Position numbers and translations under genes: made by a program. A stretch of DNA of 64,000 nucleotides from Azolla caroliniana. Taxonomy: Eukaryota > Polypodiophyta. The stretch spans positions 868,001 to 932,000 of the forward strand of contig JBHGNT010000011.1 of the NCBI GenBank assembly GCA_043228905.1, written 5' to 3'. Below are positions 11,765 to 24,365 of the stretch, piece by piece. Each line of letters starts with the position of its first letter. Within the stretch, counting starts at the first letter, position 1. A model generated the notes under the pieces. The model did not search any database and was not told where the DNA came from. It saw only the letters and a list, made by a program, of their open reading frames with translations.

Positions 11765-12402
11765 TCGATGTGAATTATGGAAAGCACTATTTCTTTAAAG
11801 AGGATGATGGTGCATTTGAAGTTGTGAGGGATAGGTTTAATGTCTCTTGTTTGGAATCATAAAATGTAAAATAAATTCATATATTCTTTTGGTTGGACTC
11901 ATTTTTTATAAAGAGTCTTTTGTTACCATCACAATTATCATCACAATCCTCGGTGGAAGAACGCAATCAGGATAGTAGCAGTATTGAGGATGAAGATCGT
12001 CATATAAGCCTATCATTTCCTGAGTTTGTTGAATTGCTTGAGGATCCCGATCAAGGATTTCGGGTCTTAAATGTTGTAGAAAAACTTGAAATGGAGGTTT
12101 ATGGAAGGGTATCTTGCTCAGTTTGTGGTTATCCAATCTCCGGACCTCGCTTCAAGGAAACTACCTCTAATTTCATCCTATGCTCTTTGTGTTATAGTAG
12201 TGGAAAGGTGCCATAGTCAAGTGCGAATTATGAAAAGCACTATTTCTTTAAAGAGGAAGATGGTGCATTTGAAGTTGTGAGGATAGGTTTAATGTATCTT
12301 GTTTGGAATCATAAAATGTAAAATAAATTCATATATTCTTTTGGTTGGACTCATTTTTTATAAAGAGTCTTTTGTTACCATCACAATTATCATCACAATC
12401 CT
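11498..12402 (+). repeat. 452-bp tandem duplication of the gene's 3' end
   Basis: The unit starting tcggtggaag at 11498 begins again at 11950 with period 452. Copy 1 is 11498-11949 and copy 2 is about 11950-12402. Each includes the last 89 codons, the TAG stop and about 190 bp of 3' flank with AATAAA. Differences are scattered substitutions and a few indels. This is a simple head-to-tail segmental duplication. Confidence 0.95.
11950..12216 (+). pseudogene. Duplicated 3' fragment of the EF-hand/TPR gene
   Basis: This second copy repeats the C-terminal 89 codons, from SVEERNQDSSSIEDEDRHIS to the CxxC pairs and GKVP, then the same TAG. It has no promoter, EF-hand or TPR part, and its frame opens only into copied 3' UTR, so it is not a gene by itself. 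After the TAG its frame stays open for about 30 codons with an acidic, aromatic-rich segment (about 12217-12310), where copy 1 is shifted by one base. It could be part of the transcript if polyadenylation skips the first site. Confidence 0.85.
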
Positions 12403-14456
12403 CTAAATTTGTTAAATTTGTTGGCAATTCAAACCATAATGAGTTCTTCTTAAGTGATCACCTCATGTTCTTTTGTACATTACAGGACTTCTGTTTGATC
12501 AATCACGTATGCCTAATCATGTGTTGGCAATTCAAGCTGTAATGAGTTCTCCTTAAGTGATTTGCTTTGCAAGCTTTTGTATGTTATAAGACTTCTCTTT
12601 AACCAATCATGCAGGCAATTGTTCAGTAAGTTATTCTAACTCCCTAGACTGCATTAAGGAGAATGGGTAGTTTGTACATTACCATTAGATTATGCGAATT
12701 TTTACCTCATCCTGAGCTTTCCCACCACAACTATATGGTAAGTAATAAACCAAAATTTATGGCCTTCCAAAAGTATTTCTAAAATCCTCCTCGGATAATC
12801 TGTTGTAACCTACAATAACTGAATAGGTTGGGAGTGATATCTGAATACATAGGAAAAGAGAGATATGTCATATATGCCTGAAGGATTGTAATAGCATGGG
12901 TTAACACACTAGGGTATCTGCTGTGTAATGAGTAATTGATGACTTCCAAAAATGTAGCTACCACATGGAAACTTATCTCTGTCAAAAACCAAGAAAAGGT
13001 ATAATGTTACTCGTTTTTGGGTCACTGCTCTCTACATGGCCAAGACTCTGGATAATAAGTGACGAAATGGCATTAAGCTAGAAGGAAAGCCAACCAATCT
13101 ACTCCTGAGACAGAAAGAAAGGACAATAAAACCTACAAGTACTTAATAAGCAAATAATAACAATATACAAGAAGGATATGAGATAAAATGAGACACTTTA
13201 TACGGATAAATGAAGTTGATACATTAGGCCCATTTAAAATTAGTGGATCATTTTTCTAATTAAATATGAACACCTATATTATCTCAAGCAGATTTGTTCC
13301 AACCTTTTCTACAGTGGCCTTTTCAGAATCTCATTCCTCTTCCTTGTAACTATTGTATAAACATCGTTTAACAAACAAATGATAATATAGTTACAGTATA
13401 AAGCTCAAGAAGAGTTTCTATTCATAGACATTAAGTGGGCATATAACTAATCTTTCAAGAGTTTACGAAAAAACCTTCCATTATTTAAAAGGGGAGAAGC
13501 GATGGCCACTCCCAGAGCAACAAAATGACAAACCATCTATGCACACATATATACTGAAAAAGATATATTTACACTTCAGGTCGAAATTGGTCAATGAGAT
13601 AAATCATCACTACAAATATGTTTGTAATGAAGGGATACGAAAGAAAGACAAATATATTAACATCTACTAGAGGCCAAAATCAGCCTCTGAGACATTATTT
13701 AGGTGAGTTCATGAGAAAGAAAGAACCTACAACTGTGCATCTCAGACAACATTAGCCATGGCCATCTACGTCCAGAATTCAGAGCACCAATCATGAACAA
13801 ATTTGAACTATTCAATATCCAAGAGTGTAAACAAATCATAAATCACATACATACTCCATTTCAATTCAATGTCTATAAGCTGACTAATCAAGTGCTAAAA
13901 CAACAGCATTACTACAAGTGTCTCTACACAAATGTTTCAAATGAACCACCCACAAGAACAAATTGTTGTACCATGTGATAAACAATGAACATTTAATAGA
14001 ACTTCAGATCACATAGCCATTATGAAGAACACAAATTAACTAAAGACTCTCATCTTCCACTTTACAAATCATTGAATTATCCTTGATAACTGCTTACAGA
14101 ATGCACAAAAATCTTTACAATGCACCAACTGAATGCCATCACCACTTCTGCATGCTAGGATAGAAAACTCTACACTCTGATCCTTATCAATTGAATAGAA
14201 CCAACTATTTTGAGGTAGATTTATTCCCACTATTGTTTACAGCCTTCGTCTTTTCCAATAAACATTCTTCTCGTTTTATTCCACTAATCATGCAGGTAGG
14301 TTCACATTGAACCATATCCAAGAGCATAAACCCAGAACTACCTGTAGCATTCAAGCAATCAATATATATATGTATATGTATATGTGCTGTGTGTTTCACC
14401 TCTTTGAGCTTTTTTGTACCTGCGCATTAATACATCTATAGACAAAGGTTTAACTT
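12403..14456. other. Intergenic DNA between two convergent genes
   Basis: AT-rich sequence with no recognisable coding, RNA or transposon signal. A weak direct repeat (cattacaggacttctgtttgatcaatca near 12479 and ttataagacttctctttaaccaatca near 12586, preceded by similar 'ttggcaattcaa' words) is the only structure I see. The right end should contain the PP2C 3' UTR. Confidence 0.5.
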
Positions 14457-17400
14457 TCACTTCACAACATAAGACACAACTACAGTAATATCATCCATTT
14501 TCCCTCCATTGAATCGAAAACCCGCATCTTGTGCTGCTGATGCATATGGGGTCCGCCTATTGCAATCGGCAGCATGCTCCCTAGCCAATGATGCTATCTT
14601 TTTAGCCGTAATATCTGGACTTGCACCAGATCTGGTAGCTTGCACTACCATACTCACCACTTCAGTATCATATAAGTTATCAAAAAGCCCATCTGTGCCG
14701 GCAACAATAACATCGCCAACTGCAACTTCGACATTAAACACCTGTCAAAAGAGCATAGTATCTGATAAAATTTATATCCAAATACATGCTTTTCAAGTTA
14801 CCTATAAATATTATCTCTAAACATGATCAAAATTATCCACAACATCATCTATAAAATAATCTGTAACATGTGAGGAGAGAAGTCAGCCTAGTTGTTCAGG
14901 GTCTTTATCTGTAACCAAAAATGCCCAACAAATTTCACTCCCTCCAAACTAAAAGTGCCTTCATGAAGTTACGAAATAGAAGTGGTTCAGTACCTTCACA
15001 GGTTGTACAACCCTAGAATCTTTAGCTTCATTTTCGTGACTCTTTAAAAAAAGCTCAGGTGTAAAAAATAGCAGGAATTTCCAAAATCCTTGAATCTATC
15101 TGGCAATTATTTCATATACACAATGCATACCTCTGCAGCAGCAGGGGGGTCGCCTCCACCACTTTCTAGCTGAAATGGGAAGTTGAAAATATGTTGTTGT
15201 GATGGTGACTTGAAGACTAAACGACCATTTCTGACAACTAAGAAACCGCTATCCCCAAGGTTTGTAGCTTGCAAATTCTGATTGAAAATAGAAGTTTTGA
15301 AAGGACATGAGAATGGTCCATCGCATTATTAATAGTCTACAAAACAAACATGTTTTGCAAATGCATGTGACTCACAGTGTCTAAGAGAGCAAGAATGCAA
15401 GCCGTTGATGATCCTCTACAATTTGTCTTAGAATGAGCTATCTCCATTATGTGTCTAGTGTCAATACAGCCTGATGGCTCTTGCTGAACAGCTACTAGAG
15501 AATGATTCATGAGTTGGCGAGCATACTCTCCAGCATCAACACCGACATCAGCCCAACCTCCTACTCCATCAGCAACTCCAACTACATGCTTTTCAGAACA
15601 AATGAAATAAGCATCCTCTCCTCCTGTATCCTCCTTATCTGGATGGGGTAAACAAAAAGCTGCTGAAAGAAGTTTCAATCCTTTGCTCTCATCACTCCTG
15701 CAGACAAAGTTACTTAATATCATTAATTTGAATGGCAAATTCCATGAGAAGTTACAAGTACCTGGTGTAGAATTGATCAAAAGCACATAATGGATAGTAC
15801 AGTATATGTATAAATAATGCTTAAAAACTTATGGAGAATCTCAGTGTTAGAGAATTGGGAACACTTGAGAGAGTATATCCATAATACCTCCTAATTCAAA
15901 TAAATATAACACTTCCAATTACATGAGATACACGAGATTAAGGGGAACCCTACAAGTATATTTCTATGTATGAACAAATTATATCGAGAATCAAAATTTA
16001 GTTTAACATTGTCACACGGGTTCAAATTTCATATTTATGTAATATTAAAGAGATTGAAAGAAGATAAGTATGTCTACTGATAGACAGACAAAGCCAGGGA
16101 AAGAATGTGAGCATGCAAATGCTGTTTTGTTTATGATTCTTTGGTATATATAGTCAAAGAGTTCAATATTAATTATATTTTCCTGAGAATCCATAAGCAT
16201 AGGTCCTAACAAAAAGACAAAGGTGGAGTAAGAGAGGCTACATAACAGTAGGAAAAAACAACAGTTTAGTTTGAGCTGAACTGAACCATAAAACCGTGGC
16301 CCAACAACTTTAACTGGTTAGGCTCCTGAACCCTTACAATTCCTCTTAGTTTTAGTTTTCTTTTGAGTTTTAAAAAAACAACCCTCTATTGAAAAGCTGA
16401 AAATTGAGTGTACAGTCCAAAAATCATTTGACCTGAAACCAAACAGTAAAAAGCAAGGCTTAACAGCTTAACAGTTTGTCTTGAACCATTTGGTTTGCGC
16501 TTGAAAACCGTAAAATAGTTTGGTTTGAGCGGTTATGATTTTCATTTAAAGGTTTCACAATTCAGTTTAAATTTCAAAATTGTTAACAGTTTGGTTTGAA
16601 GTGGTTTGAGATTGAGAGTCTCAAACTGAACCAAACCGTTGTTGATTACCAATTAACAGTCAAAGGGTCAAATATTAAATTATGTTTTCCTAAGGGAACA
16701 TTTCAGTATAGCAAGTTGAGAATTTTCTTTCAGATTCCAGATCCCAAGAATAGTTATTTTGTGATTATGCATGTGACACAATGCTGCCAATTGTTCTTGG
16801 ATATTACTTTTCTTCCGCTTTTGTAGCTGGTCTGGCACACAAAGCAGAAGTTGCTCGGACATTAATGCTTGTTATGTTCCATTCATAAAAGGAACATTAA
16901 ACCAAGCTTTACATGGAACTCCTAATTCAAATCTGTCTATCTCCTCCCCTCTCTCCTATTTCTTATGCAAGGTGACCATACATTTCAAAGTTAGAAATCA
17001 ACCACCTTGACAAACCTTATATGGTCTACCTTGAATAAGACAGGCATTACATATATTCAAATGGTTGAGTTAGACTTGTGAACCTCACATTGTTAATCAT
17101 ATTTGGGAAAAGCTATGAACAACATAAGAAAACAATACACCTATAAATCAAGTGGATTTGATGAGAAAGCTAGTGTCAAAGAGTGCAAATGAACACATAT
17201 CCACTTTCACTAGCATATTGAACCAATTGCACAATTCAGGCATCCAAGTCTTTGATAATAGGCAGAGGGCCATATTCTTTCTGATGCTCTTCCCAACAAT
17301 TGGGAAACATTGCTTTTCTCATTATCTTATTGCCACAACCTTATGTTTGATAGGCTGATAGCTCTATCTTGAAAGAAGTGATCAAGAAGGTTATTTGTGA

Positions 17401-20400
17401 GAGTAGTGGCTCAATTAATGTTGCATGTGGAATACACACCATGAAATCTGATGTAGAATAACGAAATAGGAGTCAGACCAAAGGCAAGTCCAGTTCAAGA
17501 AGGCCACAAGAAAGACCTTGAATGTAGAAAGAATGCCAATGACAAGAAAAAGGATGTAAAAGAGACAATTTATGATGATACAAATAGCTCTAAGGGCAAA
17601 GAGAAGACCAATTTAGTCTCTAATGTTATCACTGAAGAGCTATCTGATGCAAAAACAAATGTTTGTGCCACATTGTCTTCTAACAATGCTTCTACAACCC
17701 ATCTGCAAGATATGCAGATCACTAAATGTGACATTATTGATGCATTGAATCAGACTTCTCAGTCTTTTGGATCTTGTGCATTTCAATATTTGTAGAATTG
17801 GGTGCTTTCTATTTTGTTTCTTTTGTTGGGAATTGTTCGTGGAGAACTTGGGTTTATTTGCTGAAAAGAAAGATGAAGCTTTTGCTCATTTAAGTCTTTT
17901 CATGTCTTTGTCACCACCCAAACAGTTAGTAGAAAGCTAAAATGCATACAGACAGATAATGAGGTTGAATTCATAAGTATTGAATTTAGAAGATTCTGGA
18001 GGTACCTGGTATGAAAAGGGAGGTAACAGACCCATACAGCCCTTCTCTTAAGGGGTTGGCTGAAAGATATGATAGGACACTATATAATAGGGTGAGATGC
18101 ATGCTGTCCACAGCTAATCTCCTGCATGGCTTTTGACGACAGACTAAAACTGCAGTACGTTCACACAATAGATCATCTCACACATCATTGAAAGGTGGCA
18201 TCTCAGAGGAGGTTTGGCCTGGAAAACCAGCCTAATATGACCATATACTCATATTCCGCAGTGATGCATTTGTGCACATTAGACATGAGAACAGGGATAA
18301 AGTTGATGCAAAGTCCATGAAGGGCATCTTCCTTGGGTATGAGGCTAAGCTAGTTGAATCTTTTTGTGCCTCTAAGAACATAAAAAAAAGGTTAGATTTC
18401 AGCATAAAAGCCGGCCAATGGTACGATAATGTGCCTCGACTAGAACCACAAAAGGCTGAAAACCATGATGAGCACATAGTGATGTTGCCAGAAGGTGGAC
18501 AGCCATTAAACACACTTGGAGTTCATGGACTGATGAATAATGCTGAAAATAGAGCTGTACATGGACAGCAGCCTATATAAGTCTTAAGAAGAAATCCGAG
18601 TAGCAGCACAACTACCCTATTATCATTCCATTCTTGGTATTATGTTATTTGCTTAATCTCTTCCGTTTGTGTCTATAGAATACAATGACATGTTAATCAA
18701 TGAGCCACTGTTGGCTTCTCACAATCACACACTTTGTTAGGAGTCGAGCTAATTGGGTAGAGTAAAGTCTGTCACCTAAAACAACAAATGATTTTCTACA
18801 ATAAGCCATATTAAGCAGCCTAGTCCAATTATGACATATTTACAGCTACTATTCATGATAATGTTCCATAATTGGCATATACTACATAATTACAATAACA
18901 GACAGTTTTATCTCTTTCATTTGTGTTATTATACTACATAATTACAATAACAGACATTTACAGCTACTATTCATGATAATGTTCCATAATTGGCATATAC
19001 TACATAATTACAATAACAGACAGTTTTATCTCTTTCATTTGTGTTATTATAATAAAATAAAGATACTGTTTGTCTTTGAGGCACTGTGGGGTCTTGACCT
19101 CTTGCCACCACTATCTAACTCAATCATGTACAGTCAGAGTTTTATGGACTAGTAAAATCACGAAGGATTTGTACCAAAACACTGTGATACATTTATAACT
19201 GTTACACATGATGTTTTTATAAATATGAAGTGACAATCCAAAACATCCATAAAAAATGCACAACATCGCATGAAAACAAGGGAAACAGAACACCAAAAGT
19301 AGGAGAAAAAAGAAAAACAGAAGACGAATCTTAGAACAAATACTAGGACATGAAAGTAAGGACTGACCTTTCTCTATACTTCTTTTTAACTTCAAAGCTT
19401 TCGTTATCTGCAGTGCAATCAAATGTTAACCCTAAATGCATTAAAGCAGCTGCTCCGCCACAAGTAAAACCATGACCTCCTTTATGAAGTAAACTCCTGA
19501 GCATAGGAAATATAGATTGGCCTAACTGCATAAAATGGAGAGCTAAAGAAGTACTCAAAATCCTCCTGAGATGTGACCTTTCTAGTCCACCTTGCTTGGT
19601 GTCAAAGAGCCCATTATCTCGCATTGAATCTTCAAGGCTAGATGTCCACCTTGTTTTATTGAGAACTATTTGATGCATCTCCTCTTCAGAAGATATCACA
19701 TTTCCGCGAAAGACCCATTGCATAGAAAAACATAAACTCAATAAAGGTATCATCGGAGGTGAAATTGCATCCCATGAATGGATCTTATTACTCATACCCT
19801 TATTGCTGATAAATGTGTAATTTGATGAATATGCCCGAGCCCATGAGGGAAACCAATTCGATCTGATAGCCTGATTTTGATCAAGCCAAATATGGGAGGA
19901 ATTAAAAGAAGTATGGCTGAATTTATGCAGTACAGGGGAATGGGTAGAGGATCTAGCAAAGACCCCAGAATCCACTTTGAATCCTTTGCTATAAAGGGTC
20001 TTCCGCAGATCAACTACTTTGGAAGGATGATGCAATGGTGATGTCGGAAAATAGTGATTTCCTGTATCAACTATTCTGCAAAGATGATGAACAGATGATG
20101 ATGCTGAAACATCAAGATTTCCTGGATCGACCACTCTGGAAACATGACATAATGATGATGTCGAAACATCGAGCTTTCCTGGATCAGCCACTTTGGAATG
20201 ATGATGTAATGACGACGTCAAGACGTTGATTTCGACTACTTTGGAAAGATGATGTGATAATGATATCACTTTAGAAAGACGATGTGATGGCGATGTCACT
20301 TTTGAAAGCTGATGTAGTGATGATGTTATAATGATGGATTGAGATCGGATCGAATCCCGATTATAACAAAATGAATGCTTCGAGGTGATAATCGATCGTG

Positions 20401-20467
20401 TGAGTATGTGATAATGAGCCTTAGTGTGTGAATGAAATGTTCTCAAGAGGTGATATACCGATGGCAT
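14457..20467 (-). CDS. PPM-type protein phosphatase 2C, four exons
   Basis: Plant PP2C of the PP2C55/PP2C80 type, a Mg/Mn-dependent Ser/Thr phosphatase. Exons on the minus strand are 20467-19368, 15697-15376, 15277-15131 and 14741-14457. They join in frame with GT-AG borders into 617 residues. The ATG at 20465-20467 opens the first exon. Metal-binding motifs are complete: GGEDAYF (Asp395), VADGVGGW (Asp410), NLGDSGF (Asp483), AGTDGLFDNLYD (Asp540) and GGKMDDITVVVSYV (Asp606/607). Neighbouring segments FNFPFQLE and the AAQDAG region fit this subfamily. The N-terminal 366 residues are one exon, Ser/His-rich and poor in acidic residues at the start. An organelle-targeting peptide is plausible but inferred. 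Residues about 47-152 form an unusual repeat tract. Intron 1 is 3670 bp and holds a dead Copia fragment. No break in the coding frame is seen, so the gene looks functional. Confidence 0.93.
16265..16655. repeat. AACC/GGTT-rich repeat with inverted flanks, possible MITE-like relic
   Basis: Within PP2C intron 1, this stretch repeats 'ggtttggtttgaa'-like words and their complements. The left side has gagctgaactgaaccataaa and the right side ctcaaactgaaccaaaccg, while the middle has the opposite orientation. This pattern is common in small nonautonomous plant repeats. No clean terminal inverted repeat or target duplication was found. Confidence 0.35.
17150..18580 (+). pseudogene. Decayed Copia fragment in PP2C intron 1
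   Basis: Pieces of a Ty1/Copia polyprotein lie in the intron, antisense to the phosphatase. Residues around 17150-17340 (ANEHISTFTSILNQLHNSGI) resemble a Copia gag helix. At about 17940-18140 broken frames read KLKCIQTDNEVEFIS and AERYDRT-like words of the integrase core. At 18272-18360 HENRDKVDAKSMKGIFLGYE is the conserved KxDAKSxKxIFLGY block after the integrase. Reverse transcriptase is missing and stops are frequent. It is a dead 5'-to-middle fragment without visible LTRs. Confidence 0.8.
18839..19050. repeat. 118-bp tandem duplication in PP2C intron 1
   Basis: The block tttacagctactattcatg begins at 18839 and again at 18957. The second copy runs to about 19050 and is nearly identical, and both contain the words ccataattggcatatactac and cagacagttttatctctttc. 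The copies look young compared with the worn Copia fragment beside them. Confidence 0.93.
20013..20330 (-). repeat. In-frame tandem repeats inside PP2C exon 1
   Basis: Words of the form 'ccactttggaa(a)gatgatg...' recur on the + strand at about 20013, 20071, 20131, 20188 and 20236, then in shorter form near 20265 and 20296. The spacings are 57, 60, 57 and 48 bp, then about 30. Read on the minus strand they code for units like SSLHHHSKVADPGKLDVSTS (residues about 47-152). The main spacings are multiples of three, so the frame is kept. Confidence 0.8.
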
Positions 20468-21314
20468 TGTAGAGCATTATCAGATGCTTCTACAAAACTC
20501 CTTTCAGGAGATCGTGCTTCTCTTCCTTCTTCACATAGCTGTATCAGGTTCTTGACTGAGTTTGCGAAAGCCCGATTTCCTGATATGCTCGGGTTTGATG
20601 ATGTCCTTTCTGCAACCCTAATTTTTAAATGGTCTTCTTCACAAAGCTCTATTAGAATTTAATGATGGTTTTTCTAAAAGCCTAATTTCTGAACGGTTTA
20701 GTTACTTCTTTTCATAGCTCGATTAAGGTTAGCGATGATGGATTTTCTGGAACCCCTAATAGCTCCGTCGAATCGGAGAATGGAATGAGCATCAAATACC
20801 TGTCTGTGCAAAGAAACCTTATAATTCGACGATGCCTTTGCAAGAACCCTAGTTTCTGATGGGTTTTACTGGAAGAAGTTCTAACTGGCCACCAATTAGC
20901 CTAAAAACAATCTCGACATCAGGGGCATAGAATGGGCATCAAATACATACCTGTCAGTGCAAGGGAAACCACAAGGTGTGGGTAAGGCCAGTGTTCTAGC
21001 AGAAGGGGAAGGAGACCCTAAAAAAAATGAAAAGGATTACAGAGACAGGTACATACCATTTGAGGAGGTCTCCGAAGGAAAAGGGATGCAGAGATTCGTA
21101 GCAGCAGGAAGAAGAAGAAGAAGAAGAAGTAGAAGTAGAAGAGTCCCCTGCCTCTGTTTCTTGATTACATATACATACATATCTCCAATCCATAGTGTCA
21201 AAACACAAGAAATTAACACACATACAATTTCTACATACATACTCCTCACATACAATCTGTCTGTTTGCCCGTCTCTTTCTCGACCCTGGACACAACACTT
21301 GTTTGTCCGCGCCA
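20468..21314 (-). promoter_or_regulatory. 5' flank of the PP2C gene
   Basis: This is the region directly upstream of the PP2C ATG and should hold its 5' UTR and promoter. It contains loosely repeated words of about 70-90 bp ('gatgatg..tttctgcaaccctaatttttaaatgg', near 20595, 20660 and 20730). I could not fix a TATA box or start site. A GAA-rich stretch at 21105-21135 is a simple repeat. Confidence 0.4.
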
Positions 21315-21540
21315 GATTCTTGGATGCCCATCAGCTCGGATCATGGATTCTTGGATGCCCATCGGATCGGATCGTGGATTCTTGGATGCCCATCGGATCG
21401 GATCGTGGATTCTTGGATGCCCATCGGATCGGATCGTGGATTCTTGGATGCCCATCGGATCGGATCGTGGATTCTTGGATGCCCATCGGATCGGATTGTG
21501 GATTCTTGGATGTCCATCGGATCGGATCGGATCATGGATC
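21315..21540. repeat. 31-bp minisatellite, seven copies
   Basis: The unit gattcttggatgcccatcgg plus 11 more bases begins at 21315, 21346, 21377, 21408, 21439, 21470 and 21501. The five inner units are almost identical; the first and last diverge. Each unit contains repeated 'atcgg' words. The period is not a multiple of three, so the same unit is read in all frames and yields false repetitive ORFs on both strands. Confidence 0.96.
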
Positions 21541-24365
21541 CGTGGGTGCTTGCTGGATCGGGTTTAGGATCAGCTCGTAACATGCACAATGAGAATCCAA
21601 TCGGTATTGTGGAGCTATGGTTATAAAGCATGTGTTACGGGTCATTTAGGCATATCACCCATTGGCACATTCCAGGGACACATCTCCTTACACTCTACTC
21701 CGTCCAAGCCTTTTTGGGATGCTTGCAACACACCATAGAAGAGTAAAGAAGAAGCGACGAATGTCTTCTCTTCTTGTTTGGGCATGTGACACACATGGGC
21801 ACAAATGGTTTAAAGAAGAGATGGATGGTGAGCATCTCCAACTTATGATGCGAAGGGTTTCCTAAATGGATCTATGTTCAGCAATGCTTTGAGTTGACTC
21901 GCCCAGTCGCACGACTTATAAGGCGTATGTGTATTTTCTATTTAAGCATATGAGGGACCTGAAACAAAGACCTGAACCATGTGTGGCTACACCCTCCGTG
22001 CTAACAAAAAATAGTGTATGAAGGTGATCTATTTGAGTTTGCATAGGTTGTGTTTCTTGGTTTCCAAGGATGGTAAATAAATGATGATGATCATCCTCCC
22101 TACCCCAAAACTATGCCATCTATGTGTAGATCTATTGTGGTATTTTTTTGATTTAGCAAATCAAAACAAATAGCATAAATGAACACACTGATTCTCATCT
22201 TGCATAGACAATGTGGATATAGACATTCCTCCCCTTCTTCTTCTTCTTCTTCTTCTTTTTTCCAAAAAACATTCCTCCCCTTCTAACAAGAACTGATGAT
22301 TCTATGAAGACATTTAACAAGATTTGATATAGGTGCATGCAAAATGAGTAATACCATCTTATTGATTCCCTGTGTGAGTTTAACTTTACATGTTTATATT
22401 TCTTGCTTTTACTACTATCAATGAATCTTTTTACCATAATTAAGAGTCAATAGGTAGGCAAGTTGGGTCTTGCTCTCAATGACATGAGTTGATAGTTCGT
22501 GAAATCTCATTCAGTACCATTTTTAATAGTTTCCTTTCTCTCCATCAAGAGAGGGAAATATTAGAGCTTGAAAAACTGCCATGGGGAACACAATTTTGGC
22601 CGTTCAATTATCATTCCTAAAAAAAGCAACTAACATGTCTACATCAAGAAAATGACCATTTTCATATTGCCGAAAATGGATGCTCGTTATGAATGTTGAT
22701 AAAGGTATGAATAATAGTAGGTAAGGAGTGGTTCACATTTCCTTATGTCGTAATAATACCCATGGGTTCCAACTTTCCACCACATAATCATTAACATTAA
22801 AAATATTTCCTTGGTCATGTTTTCATCCATTCACCACATACACACCCCAAATTAAAAAGACTAACATACACCCCCTTTCTCCAATAGTACCATCAACTAC
22901 GAATTATCCCCCCCCCCCAAACCTTCAATCACGAGGATATTTTGTAAGTTATTATTAGGTCATGAGTGAACCATGCATTGTCAAAGGGCATTATGGGGAA
23001 TGATGACAACTATTGAATTTGAAAGTAGAGAAAGAAAGTGATTGCAATTTGTTGAAGTAAAATATTGTGGGCTCTTTTATGCATAGTGAAGTGTTCATGT
23101 TACAAAATGCATCATTAGTTATACAATGCTTAATGAAACTTTTTTTTTGACTGATAATTCTTTATTTCAAAAAGAAATTTGAAATATCCTCAACTTCACT
23201 TGGGGTTTGATGGCAGATGCGCACGCCACAACTCCATCTTGTTACCAAAAGTATTAACATGATAATCATATTGTAATTGGAGAATGCAAGTCCCTATTTC
23301 CATGATTTCAATAGGTGGCCAAACTCTTGTTGGAATTTAATTTAAATAGATAATGATTATGGATGATACAAACCTTCAAATCCAATTACATCATCACTTT
23401 GTGTGAAGTGTTAAGTGAGTTTTTCCTTTCTTTAAATAAGCATGAAATAAAACCAAAAACAAATTTTGGGTTGCTCAAAGAGGAGAGTTGCAATGTAAGA
23501 AACTTCATGCTAGGGTTTCACATACAACAACATGGCCAACTAAGGGGAACAATGCCTTGACCATGTTCATATATGCCCACTTCTAGATATGACCTCATAG
23601 ATATAGGAAATAATAATATTAGAGGAAATCATTTGTGCTTGAACACATCCATATTGTTAAAAAAACCTTAAATGGACGAACGTGTTTGTATACCATATGC
23701 CATGGTTCCTTGAAACTTATTGGCTTTGGTCTTGTCCAAGGTAATCTCCTAAACCTGGTTGATCGATTGCACATACAATTATGATGCATCATGAGCGTGT
23801 TATGTAGGACCCTCCACACTAGACAACAACTCTTCTTAAACAATTGCATGAGAATATAGGTTCCTTACATGCATGTTCAATCCCATTAAAATATATTATG
23901 GTCTATTATACGTGGGCATTGTGGCATACGCTATAAATATGATCCTTTCCCTCTTCAATTCTTACCATGAATGACAATATTGTTGCTTATGGGTTTCTAA
24001 GGGATGTCTATGACTAACAAGAGTCCACTTTGACCAACTACAAGGGCACATGACATGAAAGCTATTCTTGATTGAGGGGAGGGTATGGTAGGACCTTACC
24101 AGTTTATGCACTTATAGCACAAGATTACATGAATGAAGGTGTGACTTGTCTTTAGGGCTACGCTTGAGTACTAAGTTGTATCACTTGAATGAAGTTGAAT
24201 AGGGACCATATTAGTGAAGCAGACTCAATGAAATAGCTAGTACTATCGTATAATAGTGGCCACAAATAGTCTTGACCAATGTGCTCCTGTTCCCTTAAAA
24301 TTAGACAATGATAAACTTTGGTATGTCCCAATAATTAATTACTATTGGTTGTTCAAGAATTATAG
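21541..24365. other. AT-rich intergenic DNA, nothing recognised
   Basis: No coding, RNA or transposon signal was seen. A (CTT)n tract occurs at about 22227-22258 and a C run at about 22909-22918. Base composition changes sharply to GC-rich retroelement sequence at about 24366. Confidence 0.5.

Noticed and set aside
12339-12542. Small ORF starting MDSFFIKSLLLPSQ, present twice (also at 11893).
   Set aside because: It is part of the duplicated 3' flank and has no support other than the duplication.
21315-21540. Regular 31-bp repeats that could suggest a CRISPR-like array.
   Set aside because: Units are contiguous with no unique spacers, and the context is a plant nuclear gene.
20957-21631. 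Repetitive ORFs on both strands, up to about 200 residues.
   Set aside because: They come from the 31-bp minisatellite read in successive frames; nothing outside the array supports coding.
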